A program made the position numbers and the translations under genes. Below the pieces are notes generated by a model. It made no database searches. It was not told the origin of the DNA and worked only from the letters and a program-made list of their open reading frames with translations. Of a stretch of 64,000 nt of DNA, positions 25,292 to 32,743 are shown piece by piece. The DNA is from Longicatena caecimuris (GTDB taxonomy: Bacteria; Bacillota_I; Bacilli_A; Erysipelotrichales; Erysipelotrichaceae): positions 24,001-88,000 of the forward strand of contig NZ_SMBP01000001.1 in NCBI RefSeq assembly GCF_004341945.1, given 5' to 3'. Every line of letters starts with the position of its first letter. Position 1 is the stretch's first letter.

Positions 25292-26035
25292 ATGAGACGT
25301 AAAGATAGAGAAGTTACTGACGAGAAAAAAATTATGGAGATCATCTCTCAGTGTTATTGTTGTAGATTAGGTTTTATAGATAAGGGTGCCGTCTACATCG
25401 TGCCATTAAATTTTGGATTTGAAAAGAAAGCAACAGATTATGTTTTTTATTTTCATAGTGCTATGGAAGGCAGAAAGATTGAGTGTATGAAAACAGGAAA
25501 TCCTGTTGGATTTGAACTTGATACAAATTATCAGTTACAAGAAGCAAAAAATCCTTGTGCATATTCAGCAGCTTTTCAAAGTATTATTGGGACAGGAAAG
25601 ATTGTTATCTTAACAGATGCAAAAGAGAAAGCATATGCTTTATCGCAAATCATGTATCACAATACTGGCAAAATAGATTGGCAGTTCTCACCTAAGATGC
25701 TTGCTAAGCTGGCCGTATTTAAATTGCTGGTAACAGAGTTGAGTTGTAAAGAACACAAAGCGATTTCTATGCATAACGATAATTTGAATGAAGATAAAAG
25801 GATATTGCTCGATCATATTGATGAGATTCATACGACAGAGAAGGGAAGCAAGCGTATCAAAACCAACTTAAAATTAGACGTATCAAATGTTGTAGCGTAT
25901 TGCAAAGATAAACTCTTGGATAAAAACTGTCAGATTTATCGCATAGGAAAAAACTGGTATGGTGAGATTGATGGGATCAAAATAACAATTAATGCCTATC
26001 GTTATACGATTATTACCGCACATGCTATCAAATGA
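25292..26035 (+). CDS. PPOX-class flavoprotein (Nim-like) fused to DUF3781
   Basis: 247 aa. Residues 1-150 form a split-barrel flavin-binding domain of the pyridoxamine 5'-phosphate oxidase-like class: MRRKDREVTDEKKIMEIISQ, then CRLGFIDKGAVYIVPLNFGF and YFHSAMEGRKIECMK, as in Nim-type nitroimidazole reductases. From about residue 160 a second domain begins, DEIHTTEKGSKRIKTNL...GKNWYGEIDGIKITINAYRYTIITAHAIK, which I recognise as DUF3781, usually a stand-alone small protein. The fusion suggests the two act together. The chosen ATG has AGGGGA 7 bp upstream; one two codons earlier is too close. Substrate unknown. Confidence 0.82.
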   Translation: MRRKDREVTDEKKIMEIISQCYCCRLGFIDKGAVYIVPLNFGFEKKATDYVFYFHSAMEGRKIECMKTGNPVGFELDTNYQLQEAKNPCAYSAAFQSIIGTGKIVILTDAKEKAYALSQIMYHNTGKIDWQFSPKMLAKLAVFKLLVTELSCKEHKAISMHNDNLNEDKRILLDHIDEIHTTEKGSKRIKTNLKLDVSNVVAYCKDKLLDKNCQIYRIGKNWYGEIDGIKITINAYRYTIITAHAIK

Positions 26036-26198
26036 TTTAAAAAATTCGAACACTAATTGAAGATATCATACTCAAATAGCGTGTAAAATTGCTATTCTAC
26101 CATATTTATAACTTGTTGATGTTCATTATCATGATCATCCTTGCTTATTCGTATATGAAAGGATAGTTATCATATGTTATAAACTTATATAAGTGATT

Positions 26199-26234
26199 AA
26201 AAAAGGAATGTGTAACATAAGCTGTTCACATTCC
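26199..26234 (-). terminator. Terminator of the B12 cassette
   Basis: On the minus strand GGAATGTG pairs with CACATTCC across a 14-nt loop, followed by TTTTTT. Confidence 0.8.
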
Positions 26235-26247
26235 AAAAGTTTTTATA

Positions 26248-26670
26248 TTACATGCCTTGAAAATTAAAAGTGAAATCATCACCGTCTTTAATCTTTAAGG
26301 CACTGGCAGCATCGCATTGGCCGGAAGCTTGGCAAGATTCATTATTGCTCGATTCATATAGCCACCATGGACCTTTTTGCCAATCCTTCGTTTTAACACC
26401 TAGGATGGAAACAATCTTTTTCCCATACGCACTGTCTTCCATTTCTACCTTTAGCTCATTGGCTTTTTCTAAAAAGTCAGCTAAGGTAGTTACGTGATCT
26501 TTGACACTAACTTTTTTATTAAATATTTCTTCGCCTTCTTTATTTACAACGATGTGTAAAGTAATTGTTTCTTGTGAAGCTGATTTCGCTGTTTCGCTTG
26601 TTTCTTTATTCGTACATCCGCTGATAAACAGGATACAGCAGATGGCGAGTAGTTTACATAATTTTCCCAT
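26248..26670 (-). CDS. Lipoprotein with transcobalamin-like DUF4430 domain
   Basis: 140 aa. The N-terminus is a lipoprotein signal with lipobox LFISGC (Cys19), so it should be anchored on the outer face of the membrane. A Ser/Thr/Glu linker is followed by one DUF4430 domain (about residues 36-140: TLHIVVNKEGEEIF, TTLADFLEKANEL, WWLYESS, ALKIKDGDDFTFNF). DUF4430 corresponds to the C-terminal domain of vertebrate transcobalamin/intrinsic factor. With a B12 riboswitch upstream and an ECF S component next to it, it is a good candidate surface B12 (or corrinoid) binding protein; binding itself is inference. AGGAG is 8 bp before the ATG, which overlaps the S component gene by 17 bp. Confidence 0.85.
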   Translation of the reverse strand: MGKLCKLLAICCILFISGCTNKETSETAKSASQETITLHIVVNKEGEEIFNKKVSVKDHVTTLADFLEKANELKVEMEDSAYGKKIVSILGVKTKDWQKGPWWLYESSNNESCQASGQCDAASALKIKDGDDFTFNFQGM

Positions 26671-27166
26671 AAGAAGTACTCCTTGTAATTTTTTTTAAAA
26701 TGGTATATATAGGCTGATAACAGATCATGCAACAAAAAGCGGATAGACATCCTTGAATACATGATATTTTCAGCCCTGCTAAGATATAAAGGATTGTGAT
26801 TTTTTTGGATATAAGAAGAAATGGTATCTGGACAAGCTGACCGGTTAGAAAAGATAAACAACCGCATAAGAAACATAGTAACCAAAAGTGTTTTTGTAAA
26901 AAAGGTTTACTTATGCCAATAAACAGACTGTAAAGAGGATAGATCAGACAATACATCATGCTCCAAGGGGTAACGCCTTGGATAGATAAATTCACGATGC
27001 TAAATACGATGGCACCTAACACAGCTTGTTTCGTTTCAAAACACATTGCAAAAAGGACAATGGTAAAGGTGATGCATTCCAGATACAGAACAAATGAAAA
27101 TGATGTAAATACAACCGATTCTATTGCGGCCATAACCGCAATGTAGCATAATTCTTTAGCTTTCAT
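26654..27166 (-). CDS. ECF transporter S component (cobalamin-related, CblT-like)
   Basis: 170 aa membrane protein with five to six predicted helices, starting MKAKELCYIAVMAAIESVVF, the usual beginning of ECF substrate-specificity subunits (small hydrophobic helix with an Ala-x-x-x-Ala-like face). No ATPase or T component lies nearby, so it would share a global ECF module encoded elsewhere (group II). The B12 riboswitch, the PduO-like gene before it and the DUF4430 lipoprotein after it point to cobalamin or a precursor as substrate. The chosen ATG overlaps the upstream stop by 11 bp; the start is uncertain because no strong ribosome site is visible, and an ATG 17 codons upstream is possible. 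Confidence 0.75.
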   Translation of the reverse strand: MKAKELCYIAVMAAIESVVFTSFSFVLYLECITFTIVLFAMCFETKQAVLGAIVFSIVNLSIQGVTPWSMMYCLIYPLYSLFIGISKPFLQKHFWLLCFLCGCLSFLTGQLVQIPFLLISKKITILYILAGLKISCIQGCLSAFCCMICYQPIYTILKKITRSTSYGKIM

Positions 27167-27650
27167 AGGACTTGCTGATAAAGACTTGTTCCGCAATGCC
27201 TTCTGCTTTGTTTTCATACAGACACATCATAAAAAAGGTATTTGCCAATAAATTCATAAAGTCAAGCAAATGGTGATTTATGGTATGCCCTTCTTTTTGC
27301 AATTTCGTCAGGATACGTATAATGGCTTTCGTTTTTGCACGCAAAACATGTAAATATGTTGTACCAAGGCTGCCTACTGGTAAAACAAAATGTTCTATCC
27401 TGACAAAGTAAAACTCATACATTGCATGAAGACGCATGACCTCCTGCTTTTGTATGGCACATTTACCTCGGATAGAACCATTGGCATGATAGATGAGTGT
27501 AACAAGTTCTTGTATATCTTTTCTCTTGATGTGTTTGACATGATGCGCACATACGGCCGTCATACTGGCAAGCTCATCTGTTGCAATTTCATAATCACAT
27601 AAGCTGCCATCTTCACTTAAAAAGCTATATGCACAATATTCCATACGCAT
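27156..27650 (-). CDS. PduO-like cob(I)alamin adenosyltransferase homologue
   Basis: 164 aa. The C-terminal half resembles the four-helix bundle of PduO-type ATP:corrinoid adenosyltransferases: FVLPVGSLGTTYLHVLRAKTKAIIRI corresponds to the usual FxLPGGSxxAAxLHxARxxxRRAER block, followed by a helix FMNLLANTFFMMCLY like the NRLSDLLFxxAR helix. The N-terminal TGDxGxT ATP motif of PduO is not present, so catalytic ability is doubtful; it may be a divergent adenosyltransferase or a corrinoid-binding relative. It is the first gene after the B12 riboswitch, with GAGGGTGA 6 bp before the ATG and that site inside a hairpin. Confidence 0.6.
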   Translation of the reverse strand: MRMEYCAYSFLSEDGSLCDYEIATDELASMTAVCAHHVKHIKRKDIQELVTLIYHANGSIRGKCAIQKQEVMRLHAMYEFYFVRIEHFVLPVGSLGTTYLHVLRAKTKAIIRILTKLQKEGHTINHHLLDFMNLLANTFFMMCLYENKAEGIAEQVFISKSYES

Positions 27651-27654
27651 TCTT

Positions 27655-27685
27655 TTTCACCCTCTCTTTCTTGTGGAGTGTGAAA
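27655..27685 (-). promoter_or_regulatory. Hairpin sequestering the ribosome site of the B12 cassette
   Basis: On the minus strand TTTCACACTC pairs with GAGGGTGAAA (one A-G mismatch). The 3' arm is the ribosome binding site itself. It lies between the riboswitch and the first ATG, which suggests control of translation. Confidence 0.6.
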
Positions 27686-27738
27686 CAGAAAAAAGGAAAA
27701 ATGATTTGCTTTTTTCTGATCACCCAGCAGATGCATTC

Positions 27739-27890
27739 ATTACAGGCAAGTCTTTCGGCTTAACTTCTTCCTACTTTCCACCTTCTCATGCATAAGCACA
27801 ATGGTATCTTGGATTTCGTCCATATCACGACTGCTGGGGCAGCGAAAGATTTTCACTTTCTTCCTTATTGAGTATGTCTACACCTGTAAT
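27739..27890 (-). promoter_or_regulatory. Cobalamin (B12) riboswitch
   Basis: Read on the minus strand, the element begins TTACAGGTG and closes with TTGCCTGTAA (stem P1). The core GTGAAAATC...GCTGCCCC-AGCAGTCGTGA corresponds to the invariant GGTGAAAATCCGG-GCTGCCCCCGCAACTGTGA block. The B12 box is AAGCCGAAAGACTTGCC. Length (about 150 nt) and order of blocks fit. It controls the three-gene PduO-like/ECF-S/DUF4430 operon and implies lower expression when adenosylcobalamin is plentiful. Confidence 0.93.
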
Positions 27891-27914
27891 ATTCATTTTC
27901 AATTGTTCTATCTA

Positions 27915-27944
27915 ATTATAGCTTTTTTTTCTATATTATGTCTA
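27915..27944 (-). promoter_or_regulatory. Promoter of the B12 cassette
   Basis: On the minus strand TAGACA, 18 bp, TATAAT; transcription would start about 20 nt before the riboswitch. Confidence 0.7.
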
Positions 27945-27954
27945 GCCAGAAGTG

Positions 27955-27963
27955 TGATATAAT
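27955..27963 (+). promoter_or_regulatory. Extended -10 promoter
   Basis: TGATATAAT, 36 bp before the phosphodiesterase ATG, divergent from the B12 cassette promoter. Confidence 0.6.
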
Positions 27964-27999
27964 GTATAAATAAATTAAAAAACACTATGAGGTGATGCA

Positions 28000-29115
28000 A
28001 TGAAAATGGATTGGAAGAAGGATAATCTTGTACATATAGCAAATTCGCTACGTGCCTATTATCATTTGCCGCTGTTTCATAAAAGCGATGAGCAATTAGA
28101 TCAATGGTTACAGGAAAGAAAACCCGAGCAAATCATTGTATTATTGATCGATGGCTTAGGAAAGTATCAGATAGAGCAACTTGCTAAAGCAAAAGGTTTT
28201 CTTAAACAACATTGTAAACGATATGTAGAAACTGTGTTTCCACCGACAACTGCGGCGGCGACAACTTCTTTTTTAAGTGGAAAATACCCATGTGAACATG
28301 GATGGCTTGGTTGGCAACAGTATTTTGAAGAAATTGATGAGCATTTGGTCATGTTTTTGAATCGTTCTTATTATCAGAAAAAGCCTTATTGGCAGCCTCA
28401 TTATACATATGAGCATGTAGCGGTGAATTCGCTTGTGCAAGACTGCTTAGCAAATGAGATTTGGGCAACAGAAATCTATCCGGCTTTTCGCAAAGGAGGA
28501 GTACACAGTTTCAAGGAGATGTGTCAGCGTATCGTCAAAGAGAGTCAATCACAGCGTGCTTCGTGTGTCTATGCGTATTGGGATGAATTTGACGATTGCA
28601 TGCATCACTATGGGGTACATGCAGCCGAAAGCAAAGCGATGCTAGAAAACTATGATGAGCTCATGGCACACTATTTCCCATCATTATCCGCTAAAAGTGC
28701 TCTTTTGATTATCGCTGATCATGGACAGATAGACGTTACATGTCGTTGTATGGTTCAAGACGAGCAATTGATGAGATGTTTACGACGATTACCGTCATTA
28801 GAAGGAAGAGCTCTCAGCTTTTCTATTCAAGATGGCAAGCATCAGATGTTTAAAGAACACTTTCAGGAAAAGTATGGAAATAGCTTTATATTACTTAGCA
28901 AAGCAGAAGTGCTACAGGACCATATCTTTGGCGAAGGAAACAACCATCCGCTCTTTACGTCTTTTATAGGTGATTATCTTGCTATCGCAATCGGTGATGA
29001 ACAACTGATTTATGATGATAGCTATGCGGTAAAGGGAAGTCATGCTGGTTATACAAAAGAGGAAAGAATGATTCCGATTATTTGTTTTCAAAAGGAAGAT
29101 GAAGCAAAGAAATAG
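28000..29115 (+). CDS. Alkaline phosphatase superfamily phosphodiesterase
   Basis: 371 aa, type I phosphodiesterase/nucleotide pyrophosphatase fold. Metal-site segments are visible: VLLIDGLGKYQ (first Asp, about residue 50), VFPPTTAAATTSFLSGKYP (nucleophile Thr, about residue 84), YWDEFDDCMHHYG (Asp/His), LIIADHGQ (Asp-His) and SHAGYTKEERMIPII near the C-terminus (third His). No signal peptide, so it is cytoplasmic. The substrate is unknown; relatives split nucleotide or phospholipid-derived diesters. AGGTGAT precedes the ATG. Confidence 0.82.
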   Translation: MKMDWKKDNLVHIANSLRAYYHLPLFHKSDEQLDQWLQERKPEQIIVLLIDGLGKYQIEQLAKAKGFLKQHCKRYVETVFPPTTAAATTSFLSGKYPCEHGWLGWQQYFEEIDEHLVMFLNRSYYQKKPYWQPHYTYEHVAVNSLVQDCLANEIWATEIYPAFRKGGVHSFKEMCQRIVKESQSQRASCVYAYWDEFDDCMHHYGVHAAESKAMLENYDELMAHYFPSLSAKSALLIIADHGQIDVTCRCMVQDEQLMRCLRRLPSLEGRALSFSIQDGKHQMFKEHFQEKYGNSFILLSKAEVLQDHIFGEGNNHPLFTSFIGDYLAIAIGDEQLIYDDSYAVKGSHAGYTKEERMIPIICFQKEDEAKK

Positions 29116-29120
29116 CATAG

Positions 29121-29165
29121 AAAAACAGCTGCATTAGGACACGGCGTCTTTAGGCAGCTGTTTGT
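29121..29165. terminator. Bidirectional terminator
   Basis: AAACAGCTGC and GCAGCTGTTT form a 10-bp stem between convergent genes. The T run is longer on the minus strand, serving the chromate transporter genes. Confidence 0.8.
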
Positions 29166-29168
29166 AAT

Positions 29169-29738
29169 TTATAGTTGTAAAACGATACCAGCTAAGGCAC
29201 ATCCGCAAAGCAAGGCAATGGGATGAAGCTTAGGGAATTTACGGGACAAGCACAATACCACAAGGAACATGATAAGTGGTACATATTGAATTGTGTCTAG
29301 GAACGTTTGGAAATGAAATTCCTCATTTTTAAACATGGTTGTCATAAAGATTCCTAAGCCGGCAGATGCAATCATGGCAGTGACTGCCGGTCGTAAACCA
29401 TAAAATGCATGTTGAATGATAGCACTATCTTTAAATTTCTTTAAAAAGTGTGCAATGATACAAATAATGATAATACTAGGTGCTACTAAAGCAAGCGTAG
29501 TTAAAATACCACCAAGTATGCTGTCAGTTACATGATATCCAACATAGGTTGCCATATTGACGCCCATTGCACCAGGTGTTGCTTCAGATACAGCAATCAT
29601 ATTTGCAAGCATTTCGCTGGTAAACCAATGATATTTGCCTATGAGTTCAAATAGAAAAGGAACCGTTGCCAGGCCTCCGCCTACAGCGAATAGACCGGTT
29701 TTGAAAAACTCAATTAACAACGCAAGATAAACACTCAT
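29169..29738 (-). CDS. Chromate transporter family protein, second half
   Basis: 189 aa, single-domain CHR family membrane protein with about five to six helices. The signature FFKTGLFAVGGGLATVPFL (form F..GxxxFGGGxAxxP) is at the N-terminus, and EATPGAMGVNMATYVG (the P-G-P/N-T-like motif) at about 50-66. Two short homologous proteins encoded side by side act together in place of the long ChrA. Whether the physiological anion is chromate or another is unknown. It overlaps the preceding gene by 4 bp. Confidence 0.88.
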   Translation of the reverse strand: MSVYLALLIEFFKTGLFAVGGGLATVPFLFELIGKYHWFTSEMLANMIAVSEATPGAMGVNMATYVGYHVTDSILGGILTTLALVAPSIIIICIIAHFLKKFKDSAIIQHAFYGLRPAVTAMIASAGLGIFMTTMFKNEEFHFQTFLDTIQYVPLIMFLVVLCLSRKFPKLHPIALLCGCALAGIVLQL

Positions 29739-30298
29739 GAGGATTTTACCTCCTTTTTGGCTTTATATAGCTGAATGCCAATACCGAGACAAGCAGCTGT
29801 AATGATGATTACAATAGTTGGTATCAACTGCAAAAATGCTAGTAATAAAGCCAGACAAAAAATCAAAGTACTTGTGAAATCTTTAACTCCGGACTTAAAC
29901 AATTTGATAACGGCATTTAAAACCAATACACAAACAGCAACACGAATACCTCCAAGTGCATGCTGTACAATTGCTAAATCGGAAAAGTTCTGCAACAGCG
30001 AAGCAATTAATAAGATGATTACAATCGAAGGGAATATCACACCCAAAGTTGCAAAGATACCGCCGATAATGCCTTTTTTGTAATAGCCGATAAAGGTAGC
30101 GGTATTTACGGCAATGATGCCGGGTGTACATTGTCCTACGGCATAATAATCCATAATCTCTTCTTCTGTAGCCCAATGCTTTTTTTCAACAACTTCACGT
30201 TGAATAAGCGGTAGCATTGCATAGCCACCTCCAAACGTAAAGGCCCCAATTTTAGCAAAGGAGTAAAACAACTCCCAATATTCTTTCATATCGTTCAC
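29735..30298 (-). CDS. Chromate transporter family protein, first half
   Basis: 187 aa, the upstream partner of the CHR pair: FAKIGAFTFGGGYAMLPLI at the N-terminus and GQCTPGIIAVNTATFIGY at about 50-68. The hydrophobic C-terminal half gives the remaining helices. A consensus promoter lies directly upstream, and several ATACGAA heptamers surround it, which hints at a dedicated regulator. Stop and start of the pair overlap as ATGA. Confidence 0.88.
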   Translation of the reverse strand: MNDMKEYWELFYSFAKIGAFTFGGGYAMLPLIQREVVEKKHWATEEEIMDYYAVGQCTPGIIAVNTATFIGYYKKGIIGGIFATLGVIFPSIVIILLIASLLQNFSDLAIVQHALGGIRVAVCVLVLNAVIKLFKSGVKDFTSTLIFCLALLLAFLQLIPTIVIIITAACLGIGIQLYKAKKEVKSS

Positions 30299-30307
30299 CT
30301 CAAATTC

Positions 30308-30390
30308 ATACGAATTTCATTATACGAAATCAAAGCTCATTTGACAACTCATTCTGCATAAGAAAATACGAAATTGAAATAAAATACGAA
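30308..30390. repeat. Four ATACGAA direct repeats
   Basis: ATACGAA occurs at 30308, 30322, 30366 and 30384, two of them overlapping the chromate-transporter start region/-10. Possible regulator binding sites; AT-richness makes chance occurrence possible. Confidence 0.4.
30319..30347 (-). promoter_or_regulatory. Promoter of the chromate transporter genes
   Basis: On the minus strand TTGTCA, 17 bp, TATAAT. Confidence 0.75.
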
Positions 30391-30458
30391 AGGTTAACGC
30401 AAGGAGCAGAAATCATGAATGAAAAACGTAAAAATCACTACGACACGTTGAAGAAAAC

Positions 30459-30467
30459 TGCTATAAT
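30459..30467 (+). promoter_or_regulatory. Extended -10 promoter for ggt
   Basis: TGCTATAAT, 28 bp before the ATG. Confidence 0.6.
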
Positions 30468-30495
30468 GATGAAGAAGAAAAGGGGTTGAAGTTTT

Positions 30496-32103
30496 ATGTT
30501 TGATGTACATCATCAGGTGTATGCATCCAATCGCTATCCGGTAATAGCGAAGAATGGGATGGTTTGTACAGGTCACAATTTAGCAAGTGCTGCTGGCTTA
30601 GAAATGTTGCGTAGAGGCGGGAATGCAATAGATGCAGCTATTGCGACAGCGGCTGCATTAACAGTCGTAGAACCAACAGCGAATGGATTAGGCTCAGATG
30701 CCTTTGCTATCGTATGGTTTAAAAATAAAATGTATGGTTTAAATTCTTCCGGCCGCTCACCACAAGGAATCACCATTGAAAAAGTGAAAGATCTGCATGG
30801 AAATATTTCACGCATGCCTACGGATGGATGGACACCAGTAACCGTACCTGGGGCAGTCAAAGCCTGGACAGAATTGCATGAGCGTTTTGGCGTTTTACCA
30901 TTTAAAGAAGTATTAGAACCAGCTATTCGTTATGCAAGAGATGGGTTCCCCTTAACGCCAGAAATTTCTCGCATGTGGAAACAGGCATGTGAACGATTCA
31001 AAAGTCATAGAAATGAAGATGCTTTTCAAGAATGGTTTGCCACTTTTCATAAAGAAGGAGTATCACTAGAGCCTGGATCCATCATGGTGTTAAAACATCA
31101 TGCGAGAAGTCTGCAAATGATTGCCGATTCAAAAGGGAAAGCCTTCTATGAAGGAGAATTAGCAAAAGCGATCGATGCTGACAGCAAAAAACATCATGGT
31201 TTTTTACGATATGAAGATTTAGCAGCACATGAGGTTCTTTGGCAAGAACCGTTGCATGTACATTATCATGATCATGATATATGGGAATTACCACCAAACG
31301 GTCAAGGTATCGTAGCCTTACATGCACTGAATACGTTAAAAGAATTTCATTTTGAAAAACGTGATGAGAAAATGTTCCATCATCAATTTGAAGCAATGAA
31401 AATGGCATTTGCCGATGGCATGGCGACGATCAGTGATCCTGTGGCTGCACATCCCGATGTCTTAAGAATGATTGATGCATCATTTGGTAAGATGAGGGCA
31501 AGTCAGATACAGGAGCAGGCGTTAATGCCGCAAGTAGCTATGCCTTATAAAAGTGGTACTGTCTATTTATGTACGGCTGATTGTGAGGGGAATATGGTGT
31601 CTTTCATCCAATCCAATTACATGGGCTTTGGCAGTGGAATCGTTGTCAAAGATACTGGTATCGCTTTACAAAATCGTGGCGCTGATTTTTCTTTATGTGA
31701 AACCGATGTCAATGTATTGCGGCCACAAAAACGAAGTTATCATACGATTATTCCCGGCTTTATTACACGAAATGGAAAAGCCTTAGGTCCATTTGGCGTT
31801 ATGGGGGGCTATATGCAGCCGCAAGGACATGTACAAGTAGCAATGAATCTGATTGATTTTCATTTAAATCCACAAATGGCATTGGATGCGCCTCGTTGGC
31901 AATGGATCAAGGATAAAACTTTCCGGGTTGAAAAAAGCTTTGATGCTACGATCATTGACGCTCTGCGCAAACGTGGACACCAAATTTGTGTGGAAGAAGA
32001 GGTGTCAAGTTTTGGACGTGGACAAATGATTATGCGCATGGAGAATGGTGTGTATGTCGGTGGCTGTGAATCACGTACTGATAGCAATATTGCCTGCTAT
32101 TAA
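30496..32103 (+). CDS. Gamma-glutamyltransferase family protein
   Basis: 535 aa, Ntn-hydrolase that moves gamma-glutamyl groups or hydrolyses related amides. The large-subunit start GMVCTGHNLASAAGLEMLRRGGNAIDAAIA is typical. The autocleavage/nucleophile Thr is about Thr355 in SGTVYLCTADCEGN, and the later FGVMGGYMQPQGH corresponds to the conserved GGS/GG oxyanion region. No signal peptide is visible, unlike secreted GGT, so it resembles the cytoplasmic YwrD-type proteins. Substrate preference (glutathione or another compound) is unknown. Confidence 0.88.
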   Translation: MFDVHHQVYASNRYPVIAKNGMVCTGHNLASAAGLEMLRRGGNAIDAAIATAAALTVVEPTANGLGSDAFAIVWFKNKMYGLNSSGRSPQGITIEKVKDLHGNISRMPTDGWTPVTVPGAVKAWTELHERFGVLPFKEVLEPAIRYARDGFPLTPEISRMWKQACERFKSHRNEDAFQEWFATFHKEGVSLEPGSIMVLKHHARSLQMIADSKGKAFYEGELAKAIDADSKKHHGFLRYEDLAAHEVLWQEPLHVHYHDHDIWELPPNGQGIVALHALNTLKEFHFEKRDEKMFHHQFEAMKMAFADGMATISDPVAAHPDVLRMIDASFGKMRASQIQEQALMPQVAMPYKSGTVYLCTADCEGNMVSFIQSNYMGFGSGIVVKDTGIALQNRGADFSLCETDVNVLRPQKRSYHTIIPGFITRNGKALGPFGVMGGYMQPQGHVQVAMNLIDFHLNPQMALDAPRWQWIKDKTFRVEKSFDATIIDALRKRGHQICVEEEVSSFGRGQMIMRMENGVYVGGCESRTDSNIACY

Positions 32104-32127
32104 AAAAGTATCGTACGATACTTTTTT
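32102..32127. terminator. Bidirectional terminator
   Basis: AAAAAAGTATCG-TA-CGATACTTTTTT is fully palindromic between ggt and the convergent response regulator gene and overlaps both stops. Confidence 0.75.
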
Positions 32128-32743
32128 ATTTTAGATGCTGATAGAAGAAAATAGCCAGTTGTGTACGATCACGCAATCCTAATTTATCTAAAAGGTTACT
32201 TAAATAATTACGCACCGTACCTTCACTAAGAAACAAGGTCTCAGCAATTTCTTTATTATTCAATCCATTAGCTACTAAAGAAATAAACTGTTGCTCACGA
32301 TCATTTAGATCATATTGCTCTTTTGCTGTATCTCTATTATTTAGTAAATCAGGTAATTTTTCAATAATTTCAGTATTAAAGACGTTTTGGTTAGCATAAA
32401 CGGCTTCTAAAGCAGATACGATGCTATCAAAATTTTGTTTCAGAATATAGCCTTTCACACCTAGCTTTAAAGCTTTTACGATATATTCATCATCACTAAA
32501 GGTCGTCAGAAATAAAATACGCGCTTGTGGGAATTCTTTTAAAATAGCTTCACTAGCTTCTACGCCATTCATCTTTTCCATTCGGATATCCATTAACAAT
32601 ACATCGCTTTGATATTGTCGGTATAACGCTATTGCTTCCTCACCGCTATTCCCAATAGCATCTACTTGTATGTTTTTAGCTTCTAAAATAGTTTTTAATG
32701 AACTGCATACCAGTGCATCATCATCAACAATTAATATTCTCAT
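32126..32743 (-). CDS. NarL/LuxR-type response regulator (LnrK-like)
   Basis: 205 aa. The receiver domain starts MRILIVDDDA, the phosphorylated Asp is Asp52 (LLMDIRM), with Thr and Lys partners in FLTTFSD and GYILKQNF. A LuxR-type HTH follows at about 140-200 (LNDREQQFISLVANGLNNKEIAETLFLSEGTVRNYLSNLLDKLG). It overlaps the kinase gene by 20 bp. Divergent placement from an ABC-2 transporter resembles B. subtilis lnrJK/lnrLMN, so it most likely controls that exporter. Confidence 0.92.
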   Translation of the reverse strand: MRILIVDDDALVCSSLKTILEAKNIQVDAIGNSGEEAIALYRQYQSDVLLMDIRMEKMNGVEASEAILKEFPQARILFLTTFSDDEYIVKALKLGVKGYILKQNFDSIVSALEAVYANQNVFNTEIIEKLPDLLNNRDTAKEQYDLNDREQQFISLVANGLNNKEIAETLFLSEGTVRNYLSNLLDKLGLRDRTQLAIFFYQHLK

